Origin: Trileptium ribeirensis
Taxonomy: Eukaryota; Nematoda; Enoplea; Enoplida; Thoracostomopsidae
Assembly (NCBI GenBank): GCA_030248225.1
Contig: JASANE010012844.1
Coordinates: 1 to 64,000 of the forward strand
Length of the DNA: 64,000 nucleotides
Direction: 5' to 3'
Shown here one piece after another: positions 27,101-39,100 of this stretch (positions within the stretch are counted from its first letter, which is position 1; each line of letters opens with the position of its first letter). The translations under genes were made by a program, and so were the position numbers. Below the pieces are notes generated by a model. The model did no database searches and was not told the origin of the DNA. It saw only the letters and a list, made by a program, of their open reading frames with translations.

Positions 27101-30100
27101 ATAATTTACATTTTGTATATATAGACATTTCCCAAATATATACTTTTTGGAATGGCAGTTAAAAGTTATTTTTTAATGTTATAATAAAAATACCTCGTGT
27201 TGTCACACATTCTGGCATTCCTGTAGACGTCCGGCCACATACGAACCCAACAGGGCATTTTGTAGTACAAGCTGAAATGTAAGCACAATTAAAAATAAAA
27301 CTCAAACGGTATGTGATTCATGCACCGTTGTTCGAAATTAAATATTTTTGGAACAACATAATGCTGCGGTACCGTGAAATTACTAAAATACAACGACGGT
27401 ATCAACAAGTGTTATTCAATTAGCGATAGTTTTATTCTGCCCATTTTAACTCTATAACTCTTTGCTGCATAAATTAATCCATATTTCATGCAATGTTGAA
27501 CAAATTTTTGTAGCAGTGGCCCATTGAACCTGGATAGTTTGGGTGCGATTACTGTACGGTGCCACTACACAATCTATGAGCAAAAGGAAAAATCGCAAAG
27601 CTAGCAAAACGAAATGCATGTGCAAACGCATGCTGAACTTGGCAAGCATATCGGTTCGCTGGGTACGCTATATCAAATGTTAACGGTCTAGTGTAATGTA
27701 GCGTTTACGTTATAAAGGACCCCCATGTGAAAGTTTTGTCCACCCTCAGTATCTCTGCCACCATCAAATATATGGTGTCTTTGACACCGTGGTGTTTATG
27801 ATTGAAGAAAAAGACATAGACCATATAAACACACAAAAAACAATAAAACACAAAAACCACACACAGAAAAACAACCACACACAACAACAAAACCAAACAT
27901 AACAAACAAAACAAAATAAAAAAACAAAAAAAAAAAAAAAAAAAAAAAAAAAATAAAAAAAAAAAAAAAAACAACACAACCAAAAAACAAAAAATATAAA
28001 AACCAAAAAATAGATACCCAAAACCCAAAAAAAAAAACCACACCAACAACCAAAAAAAACAAAAAACAACCAAAACACCACACACCTTATGGTAGATTTT
28101 TATAAATCATGTAAGCTAAATTTTATGATGACGTACAAAGACTTAATATAGTTGATTGGTTCACGATGAAGTTAAAATTATCCCTGTTACCTCCATTTTT
28201 AGCATGTTTTAGTACCACATTTTATTCCTGATACATAAAAATGATTTTTTGAGTGTTTGGAAATTCTTCACCAAAAAATCATTCACGTCGTCGTAAATAA
28301 TTGCAAACAGCGGTTTTAAAAATAATTTGCAATTCATTTTTGGGTTCGTATTTCCGAGCCATATAATAAAGAACACAAAATGTTGGAAACTGTGAATTTT
28401 ACAAACACAGACAGACGCTTCAAAACAGCCAATTGCATGACAGTGAAAGCAACATACTTGTTGTAAACGGATTGTAATGCAGCGACTGCATAAATTCGAG
28501 TTCAGGAACACAAACATGTTGGTTATACATGGTTTTTCGACAGGTAAAGCCATTACGACACTTTGGAGAAAAGCAAACTTCTGAAAAATTATATTTCGCT
28601 ATAATTATAGCTATCAGAAATTAATATAAATCCAAAGAGCTCCGCCATTTTAGCTGCACGTGCATAAGTTTTCGATGGAGGGTGCAATTTAAAGAAGTAA
28701 ACACTTGCATAAAGCCAGTAAAAACGCTGGTATGGAAGTACACTATGCCAAGCTTTCAACGTTTGTGGAATGGTGTTTTGAAATTAACAAAGTAAAAATA
28801 CTAAACGTCAGCAAGTGACGAAATTCCAAATATCTTCACGCAGCCAAACACACCACACAATGCGAAATTAAACACAAAATTATATGTTAAACATCATTAA
28901 ATATCCGGTATTACCATAAACATGATTGGGGAAATTTATGCCAACGTTCTTGGTTCCACTAAGGCTTCTATAAAATGTCGTAGTCTACTGAAGTATATAC
29001 TGAAAATACTGAAATGTAGTTCTTTAGCTGGGTTTGCAGCACGTGGCTAGTTGCATTTGAATTCCTTTTTGATCGAAAACTACCTTTAACAGCCATATAT
29101 GCTATTCTGTGAAATTTTAATATCCGTCAATAGCATACGTATTTCTTAATATACCGTCTAATGATAAAGTGCTAAACTTAGATTGAACACAATACTTTCA
29201 AAATTATACAGATGTTGTCAGTTATGTGCTCGAAAATATTACCAGCAAGCAACTTTAAAATTTATTGATTACTTTAGTTTAATTATACGTAATTTACATA
29301 ATTGATGAACATACAATCTTTGTTGTTGGACCTTAGCCTACTACTGATAAAAGTAAAACTGTCCAATGATAACAAATAACAAGTCAACACTCTACACTAT
29401 ATCGGTTTCTATTTACGACGTTGAGGCAGGTTCAGTATGTCAAAAATATTAAAAAGGTTTACTTTTCGCGTGTTTGCCTAAAGCTTGAACTTTAGAGTTA
29501 AGCAAGAGTTCTGCTGCCAATTATAAGAGTTTTGAAGGCATGGTATCAGCGATGTATATTAATTTATTGACAGATTTTAGTGAAAGGCACTAAAAGTATG
29601 TGATAACTATAAGGTAACATGAACATAAATTTAATATTAGCTTTGGGATAAGCGATACGTGTGTCACCGGAAAGAACCTGAAATTCACTGAAATTTTATA
29701 CCAAATCTGTTACAAAACTGGAGTGCCGTGTCCACTGGAAGGAATATTAAAAATTACACCAGAAAAAGTCCTCAGGTATCTTATGATATCAAAAATTAGT
29801 GATTTCACCTTCTTTACAATTTTGTACAAGTGTTACCGAATATCCTAAATCCAACTATTAACTGATTTCAAGTTTAATGATGATTCAACAGTTATCGTTC
29901 ACGGACGGAAGCTCGTGAAGTCCCATGCATGATCACGTACGCGCAGAACCTAAGTAACATTGTACTAAAGGGTACATCGGTAAAATTGGTTAATCTATGC
30001 CAGACATATTCTTGTTGCAAATGATATTATAAAGTTTACATAACGTGTGACTAAAATAGATGATTTAACAGCAGAAATAAGACGAAGTGTAAATTTATGA

Positions 30101-33100
30101 ATACGTATCTACACCGAGATCACTAGAGCGAATAAAGTGAAACATTTTGGGCCATCGGTAAAACCAATGTGACCATCCGTTATTGAGTTATGACGATTAA
30201 AAGTCACATCGTGAATTATTTGCACTAGCTATATATGTAATCTTAATTAAATGGTACAAGGCCCTAACCTAAGGTAGTTGGGAATACAAACATGTATTTA
30301 TACATTTGGTGTTCAATTTATAAAGTTTGATTTGGATATTGCTGCAACACCGGGTCACTGCTAAACACGAAGTATTATCGAAGTAATATATATACGCATC
30401 AAGTTACAAGCCAGTAACACTTTGAGATTTATATGCCACACTTTAGATATACACCCGTGAATTTTAATTTGCTAGCAATTACTATCAAAGCGGTTGTAGT
30501 TGATTGACTTGCCTTAGGTGCTCTTCCAAACTTAAGGAAGCTCATTATATTTCTTATTATAACCTTATTGTACTTGGCCCAACTAACTTTCAACACTATA
30601 ATGTGTCTCCGAGCTGTGGCCTGACCAAGTAATAACAGAGTGACTTCCTTTAAATTTGAAACAGCAACCAAAGAAATTGTCGTTAATTTTAAAATGAATT
30701 TCCATTTTACCACTAATTTCAGCACTCATTTTTAAATACAGCGGTACAGTTTAGCAATCCAGAAAAAGGTTACGATCAAACGCTGCGCCGGGTCTTGGTG
30801 TTGGAAATTTAAATTAAAAATTCAAACATTCTGAACCATAACGTTATTGCTTAGTTCAACAGGAACCGAATGCTTAAGTGTCAATCGGTAGCAAGTCCGT
30901 AATTATTTAATAGTCATGTTTGATAATCTGGGCTATGTTTCTAAAAATATTTTACAGGAAAATGATGCCTCTAGTGACAGACAAAATAGTAGGTTTTACT
31001 TTACTGACCTATATTCTGTGGTTTTGAGTCAGGATTTGTTCCAGCGATTTTGTATTAAATTTTTATGATAGCTTGGCGTCCTATTAACTTCTGGTAATGC
31101 TGTTGTTTTGAAGAAAAAATGTTGCAAAATTCGGTCAAACAATTCTGAATGTAGCAAGAATCAATGTAGCAAGAAAAAAATATGAAATCTTTTCAAGCTA
31201 CATTAATATAACTCTTTACTATTTGCTATATCTTCGTATCGGGTCGATAATGTTCATTTTTGCATATATGTAATTTTTCCATTGTTTTACTTAATTTTCA
31301 AGTATTAATGATACAGTAGGTTGGAGTTCGTCCTCAGTTTTTTGTTATTGCATGGTATACTTGGGATAATACGCTTCATTCAGGCAGTACGTTTTCTATA
31401 GTATTAAGACTTTTGGCCAATTTTCTGCCGAGACACTGAGCGCGTTTGAATTTACCAGTTGTCTTATGTAGTAACATCGTCGTGTTCATATTCCATTCGA
31501 TCCTACACCGCAAAATTCTGTGCTTGCTATACATATCGGATCAGTTAAAATAAGCGTTCAGTACACAGAATGTTTGCAAATCAATCGGATGGATTCGGGA
31601 CAAATCGGATCGAATCGGACGTGAAGTGAACACAGCGTAAAGGATACATTACGTACCATAGTATGTCTACGTTAGCCTATAATGTTGGACACGATTTACC
31701 TATGTTATACCTGGTTTGTAGGCACGTAAATAAAAGCCATTAATAATTTTACTACATATTTGTGATAAAAGGAATAATAATATCACCGCTTAACGGTGCA
31801 ATAAACATATGTTCAAAATTCGTTCAATGTTTACACCCAAAGATTTGTTCAGACACATAGTCCACGCAAACAGAACGATATACTTACCTGTGGTCGACAC
31901 ACATTCAGACACTCCCGTCGACGTTTGTGCACAGACGAAATGGCGAGGACACACAGTTGAACATACTGAAAATAAATTGCCAGAAATCATTTTACCGCGG
32001 CTGAAAGCTTCATCACTGTAGTAAACCTGCATAAATAAATATCGAATGAGAGTTTTCAGTCGACTAAATTTTTTATATATTCTAACAAGGCAGCTCAAGT
32101 TATTAGATGTGTTGGCTAGGTGGGATTAATATCAACAATGACTTCGATTTGGATATTGACAGAATAGCGAATATAGAACATTATTCATAAAACAATAACC
32201 ATGTAAAGTGTTTTTGAGTGTTATTCAGGATATATTTCGGAAATGAAATATCTATTATGAATACACTAAACCAAACATACACGATTATCGATGATAGTTT
32301 GCACTGAACGCCAAGAAAAATGTTTCTTGTCAAAATCGCATGAATTCTTGCGTCTACTGCAGTCACATAAACTTGACTAAGCACATCGAAGGCCAGACGC
32401 AGCAGTAGGCTTGACCTTTTTGAATTTACTAACCGTTATAACATGTAAAACATAATAAGGAATATAGTATAGCAAAAATTAATTAAACTAAGGAATAAGA
32501 AAAAGAAAATGAATTAAATAGCAGCAACTTTCAGTAAATAATACCTACCGGTTGTTGATTCCGCAGTTTCGAAAGTGGGTTCACTGTAAGGTGTCGTACG
32601 AGCAATAATGTCCACTGATTTTTGTTTAATGGCGAATGATTCTGCTGCAACAAAAAGGAACCGACAATTTATAATGAGTAGATACATACGTGTGAACAAT
32701 AATAGCGTCACGTAACTGCTACATATCAAAATCTCAATTTTATATATAGTTAAAATAATTACATTTTTGAGATAGAAGCAAAATAATCCAATTTATTATG
32801 CAAACGCAAGTTATCGCTGGAGAGTCCACCGGTCAACATTTTACAATAGTTTTCATCGTGCGAAACTACAGCGCTTTGAGCAAGAGTTTTTAATAGTATT
32901 TGCCCATCGCGACAACCGATATCGGCTAGGAGCAAACATGCCGGCTAAATAAGGTTTCATGCATTACTAAATGTTATATGCTCTATCTGAACATCAATTA
33001 ACATTTGGTACCACACATCTAATCTTTTTGTGTTTTTGTCCGATAATGCTTCAAAATTAAGTTATTGGAACTATTTTGGGCCCGGAATACAATACAATTA

Positions 33101-36100
33101 TTGCACAAAACCATAATAATGAAATATATGACATGCGACCAATTATCAAAGTACAACTAAGTACAGATCTCATGCTCTATTTCAACGCTATTAACATTTG
33201 GTACCACACATATAATGTTTTGTGTTATTTTGTCCGATAATGCTTCAAAATTAAGTTATTAGAACTATTTTGGGCCCGGAATACAATATAATTATTGCAC
33301 AAAACCATAATAAACAAATATATGACATGTGACCAATTATCAAAATTCAACTAAATATAGATCTAATACTCTATTTGAACGGTATTAACACTTGGAGCCA
33401 TACATCTAAACTATTTTTGTTATTTTGTCAGGATAATACTTCAAAATTAAGTTATTGGAACTATTTGGGCAAGCGATACAATACAATTATTTCACATAAC
33501 CTCTCATATATCTACAAAAAACAAAGTCAAAATAGCAATATGTAAGTGCTTTATGATGATACGGTGTACTTGTAACTGATACAGCCTTTTTGAGCTTGTG
33601 TAACAACAATGCCTTTACTAGAACTCATTTTGGTTGCACCAATGCAAGTTAGATGAGGGTGCGATAAGATAAAGGTATTCAATAGAAGGATATTTGATTC
33701 ACTATTGAAAGTATAACCTATCAAGGCTTCACATTCGACTTGTACACAGGCATAGTCTGTCAAATTTCAGCGTCAATTATAAAATAGTTGTAGCAGATAG
33801 TAGCTCAATATTGCCTTGAAATAACTGCTGTCAAATGTGGCTTATGTTACTCAAACTAAACAGGCTGTTATTATAACAGATGAAGGAGAAAAAGAACTAA
33901 CACCGAACTTTGACGCATCGTGGAGTACCTTGCTCGAGAATGGCGCACACATAACCATGTGGACAAGGCTTAGTTGTACATGTTACCACTGCAATACAAA
34001 TGGACAAATTTATCGCAAACAAAAATTTTTAATGTTTAAAGATAATGATAAATGGACTTCAATTTACGTTATCATCAGTTGAACATGTTATCCGTTCATT
34101 TATAACGACATATGCAAAGTCAAATAATATATTTATACAAAACCAAAAATGAGAAATATCTAAATATTTTTAAAATGCACAAAATAATAACGAATAGAAA
34201 TATTTGCTGTTTAAAAAGAATGATAGCCGAACTTCAAATTATGTTATCTCAACGTAGTGTAACGTAGCGGAGATTTTTAGCTCCAGGGGTGAAAGGTTTT
34301 AAATTCCGTCTGTATGTGTGTGATCGACCATAACTCGGGAACGATTTAACCGATTTTCATGATCTTGGGCTCATTCGAACCGGCATAGTCAAGTGTTTCG
34401 ATTAAACGGCTCAATTTTTTGATTTGTTGACTGGTTCCGGGGTCAGGAGTCAAAATGTGAGTTTTTACCCCATTTTTGTATCCTTCACGGAAGCAAGATT
34501 ATTTTATCTTAACATTCGATTTTTTCTCCAATTGGTTTTATTTCATAGTAAAATGATATATGCCGATGGTTGTTTTTTTTGGTTTTGGATTAAGGCTCCG
34601 GTTCTGGAGTTATGGGGCTTGAGGTATGGCACCCTCGTGGTTCCTCGACCCAAAATTCAAAAATTTGTTCTGACGTCCTGGACGACTGAAATGTTTTACT
34701 TGCGCGTTTCGAGCATGGGAAACTCATCATCGGTGTTGATTTTGCTCTGCGACTCATGGTTCCATGGGTACGGGGGTATGGCACACCCATGGTTAATCGA
34801 CACAAAATTCCTAATTTTATTGTGACATCCTGTGAGCCGACAGAATGCACTTGGGGGTTTCGGGCATGGAAAACTTATTACAGGTAATAGTTTTGTTCTG
34901 ACTTGTGTGGTATTGTGTGATAGCCACAGAGCATGTCGACGTATGCTATAAAGAGCTGATTGGCTGTGCATGCCAAAGGCGTAGGCGTACCTATGCTTCA
35001 CTACGTTCTTCAATTTCGATAGAGTTACTAGTTATCAGTTGAACTTGCTATTTATAACGACTACTGCAAAGACATAATTAATAAGTTTAGACAACGACCA
35101 GTAGTAATATAAATAAATTAGAAATAATCTGTGCTTCGCACAATACAATATTATGTAGACCGCTGGTACTTCAAATTGGCCCGCAGGGTTTGTTTTCGCT
35201 TTGAAAACAATTTTGCGAGAGCTCATCGCACTTAAAGCGGACTGCAGTATTTCTAGGTTCAGGAATTTACATTTCATATAATTGATTAAATAATATACCG
35301 CCATCCATAGCCTACGTATTGCGATATACGATTATCGCATTATTTTAGTCTACATAAGGGTTTTACGTAATTATGTAATTTGTGCACCCCTGGAGTTTAT
35401 CGTTACTGCGTCGTAGGGTTTCAACTAGTATCAGATACGCCAAATGATCTGCGTTTGGATATCTGTTACGTCCCGAGCTACTACAGACCCTTTTGTAAAT
35501 CATCAGGAAATGTAAGATGATAAATTACAAAAGATATTGAACTAGCAGAAAATATTTTATATACAACAAGAGCACATTCAGTTACTCTCAACGAGGTAGA
35601 AAATCAAAAATATCCACTGGGGGCTCTATAACTTCCTGTGTAAAACTGCTCAATCCAATAACCACTGGCTGCTACGAGAAGTAACCTAATAATAATTTCG
35701 CTAGTCAAACTGTGTATATATACATCATATCTGGGATATAAAATATGTACTAAGCCCCACGATGGACGAGTTCCCAACTACCGTAGTGACTCTTTTAAAA
35801 TGTTAAATTATTTTTTAGCCTAAATGTGTATTTCGAAATAATGGGAATTAAATGTGGACCAATAAATTTTTATATCAAATTGGAAGAAACAAATACTTGA
35901 TGAGATCCAAAGAATTTGAAACTTAGGCCTGAAAAGATGGGTTGATAACAAGGGAGATAAAAGCAAGGGCATTTATACCCCTATATGTGAAAACTACACA
36001 TGAATGTGTACAGGAGTTACAGAGGATGAAAAGGAAATTAGCAAATCTACAAGTTTTATTACGTTAAGCTTTGAAAAATAGGTTTTTAGTGACAATAGGT

Positions 36101-39100
36101 GAAGATGTAGAGCATGCAATATTAGTCTCAAAACCGCCACAGTTCGCGTTAAGATAAAAATTTTGAGCAGTCACTGATATCGATCCGACCAGCCGTTGCT
36201 GAATTATAAGTGTCACAGCATTTACAGTAAATAAATATTGTAAGGCCACCAATACGGTTGCTGATAATAATTAAATAATACATACCTATGTTAGTTGGGA
36301 ATACAACAACGTAAAAAAGAATCCGTATTAAAATTCAATATATATCTAGCCCTTTTTAATATCAGCGTAAAAAATCTGACATTTACAAGGCACTGTAAAT
36401 AACAAAATGTCTTCCATCAAAATAGCTTCTCAGAACCAAGAACATCCGAGGAACCTAAATTGGAAAAGGGCAAATATTAACACGAGAGAGTGAACGTAAG
36501 TGATAAACGGCATTCTTCCAAGTTTATCACTGCACCAGAGGCTCGTTCGAGCAGTTTACTTTAAGGTTGTTGCTTAATATAGTAACAACTGATTTCACGA
36601 TTATGTTATGGCGGATTGGTACAAACCATGACTAATTGAGATATCAACTAACTTGTAATAAATTCTGGCACACAACTTTCTCTGCCGAATTTTGTCACAA
36701 TACATGAGTATCCTGGTTGACATACAGTTCTCGTACAAGCTAAAATTATGCTTTTTATAAATAAATATAGAATTACGAAAAATATCAAAATTGGCCTCAG
36801 AAAATTTTGTCCGTAATTATTCTGCCATTTTCAGATATTGTTCTACGAAAGAAACATATACATTATATTTTTATATAAGCCAACGCTACACCGGTTGAAA
36901 AATAGGCAATACAATACGCATTATCAAACCTGTGCACAATACAGAAAGACAGAAAAGTAAAATGGGTTCCACAGCGATAGATCTTACAACTAAATTCAGC
37001 AAATAAATGCTTTAACCGCTGGGTTGAAATCCCTAGGTCACATCAAGCATTAATATTCTCACCGCTGCTGCGTTAGGTTGAAGTGTTTGACAGAAGCACA
37101 ATTACGTATACAAAATTGCCCAAAGTTGAACATTAGTGTCTTTAGCTAAAAGCCCTAGACACTGTATTTTTATTGCGTTCAGCCAATTGCGAATGCACAA
37201 AATCCAACTTTCACGACTACCATTTTAAGATTCAAATATTGTTTATTTTATACTTTAATTACTTGGCTAGCTCCCATTTTTTATATTTTTGTTATGTGTT
37301 TCTAATTAAACTGCGACTTTCAACCCAACTGTCACAGCGTGGCATTTAGTATAACGCCAAATAATGAAAAATAGTGAGTGATTTTTCAACATAAATGAGT
37401 AAAGCTGCCAGCCACATTGAGAAATCGTGATCTTGAAATTACTCAATTCAAATCTAAACTAAAGACTCATTTATTCCCAATGACATGACAATTTCATATT
37501 GTACACGTATCATTGCATTCTCTTTTTGCGCTTCTGCAACGCTCCTGCGAAAAAAGCGCGTTATAAATTCATTGTTGTTGTTGTTGTTGTTGTTGTTAAA
37601 GCCGTGGTGCAAGCAATCTAATACTTAAAAGCGCGATAGTTCTTGTCAAGACGAATATTTTGAGCTGGTCTGACTTAGCTTGGAACAGACGTAGTTCAAA
37701 TATATGTGTCACCCAGTTGGTTGTAACTAAATGTTAAAAGAACATGGTCCGAAGTTTAAATTTCCAGGGGGCTTCCGGGTCTGCGGAGGGTTGAGGCTGC
37801 CGGGGGGGGGAGGTGGTGCGGCGTCAGAGAGAGTCCGAGTCTCAAAGCAGAGCAACCCTATAAGCATGTATTTTTACGGCTCTACCAGCAGGACTGTAGT
37901 TGAGAATAGTGCGGATTAGCAATTATATAAAGACTAACGAAATATACAAACATGTACTTTCATTACTTAATAATATTACATATTCAGCATTCGGAATGCA
38001 GCCAGTTTAACTCCTTTCAGGCTTTTATAACAAAAACCTTTTATTATAACTTTTTTGTGTACATAAATCTAATATGCAAAAATATTATATATTTTTAGTG
38101 TTGCCTTTATGCAAATCTTATGTACCTCAAAATGTAATCTTGTGTATATTAAGTAATGAGCCCAAGTAACCCTGAGGGGCGCTACGTTATAACGTTAGCA
38201 AAAAGAACAGCTTAGATAGGAGGCTTCGGCGAGCGGCAGCCCCCCAACTTGGGCTTATTGTATGTCTCATACAAGGACCTTAACTTAGGATAAGAGCAAG
38301 GCTTCAGGCTTAGTATATCGAGAATGGCATGGATTGCATTTTGTTTGCGCCCTCAGGGTTCCTTGGTCCAACAATGCCATGACGTAAGTTAATATGATCG
38401 TGAATAGTTTGCACCCGCTTCTGTAAAGTTCCTCATGCATTCCACCTGAACATGTTGTTATGTGTTTCAATAAATAAAGTTCAATATAATTTCGATGGTG
38501 AACCTCGATATACCGCATGCCAAAATTCAAATTATTTTTTTACGAATCCTAAATTTCATGATTTGATAATGCAGGGTTACTTGGGCCGCATTGTTAACAT
38601 AGCACTTGCAAACAATGGTTAGTCATTAGTGCAAATCCGCCTCTAACATAGGGAGGCTATATAATTTTTTGCGCCATTACCTATTTTGAAACGCGTGTAG
38701 GATAGCTGTGAAATTCTTTTGTGAAAATATTGGGGTACCGATCCTCGCTGGCCCTCCCGGGATTTGCTTCTATGTGCTTCGTACAACTTAGAAATGCTTA
38801 ATATTTCATGGCTTATGTGCAATTAAGAAATCCGTTTAAAATTCATTTGTTGTCATGCTAATCAAAGCCACATTTACTTGTTTTCATAAGCGTCATTACA
38901 TCCAGGGCTGTCACGCCACATTTAAATCCATTCGTTGTCGTGCTGCATGTGAATCCGGCTGGACAGACGCGTTCGTTGCAAACGTCTGAAAGATATCCTA
39001 GAGCTTTCAGCAGCAGTAACGACAGCTGACATTTAATGCTAGCTACTTAGTGAAATTTTATCAATCAATCACTCAATCAATGATTGAACTTAGTTTATTA

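Noticed and set aside
27705..28085. Three overlapping minus-strand open frames of 95-126 codons rich in Phe and Cys
   Set aside because: They lie in an A/C-only low-complexity tract, so stop codons are rare by composition alone.
29710..29745. Plus-strand GTGCCGTGTCCACTGGAAGG resembling a CP-x-G module core
   Set aside because: Wrong strand for the gene, no further cysteines in frame and no splice sites.
33837..34082. Plus-strand open frame of 81 codons with several cysteines
   Set aside because: It is the shadow of exon 15 on the minus strand, which has the module and both splice sites.
34424..34825. Plus-strand open frame of 133 codons with overlapping minus-strand frames
   Set aside because: The segment is made of diverged internal repeats and shows no known domain; the frames look accidental.
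35150..35230. Minus-strand stretch reading K-T-N-P-A-G-Q-F-E-V-P, faintly like a module
   Set aside because: No cysteines, no splice sites at matching positions.
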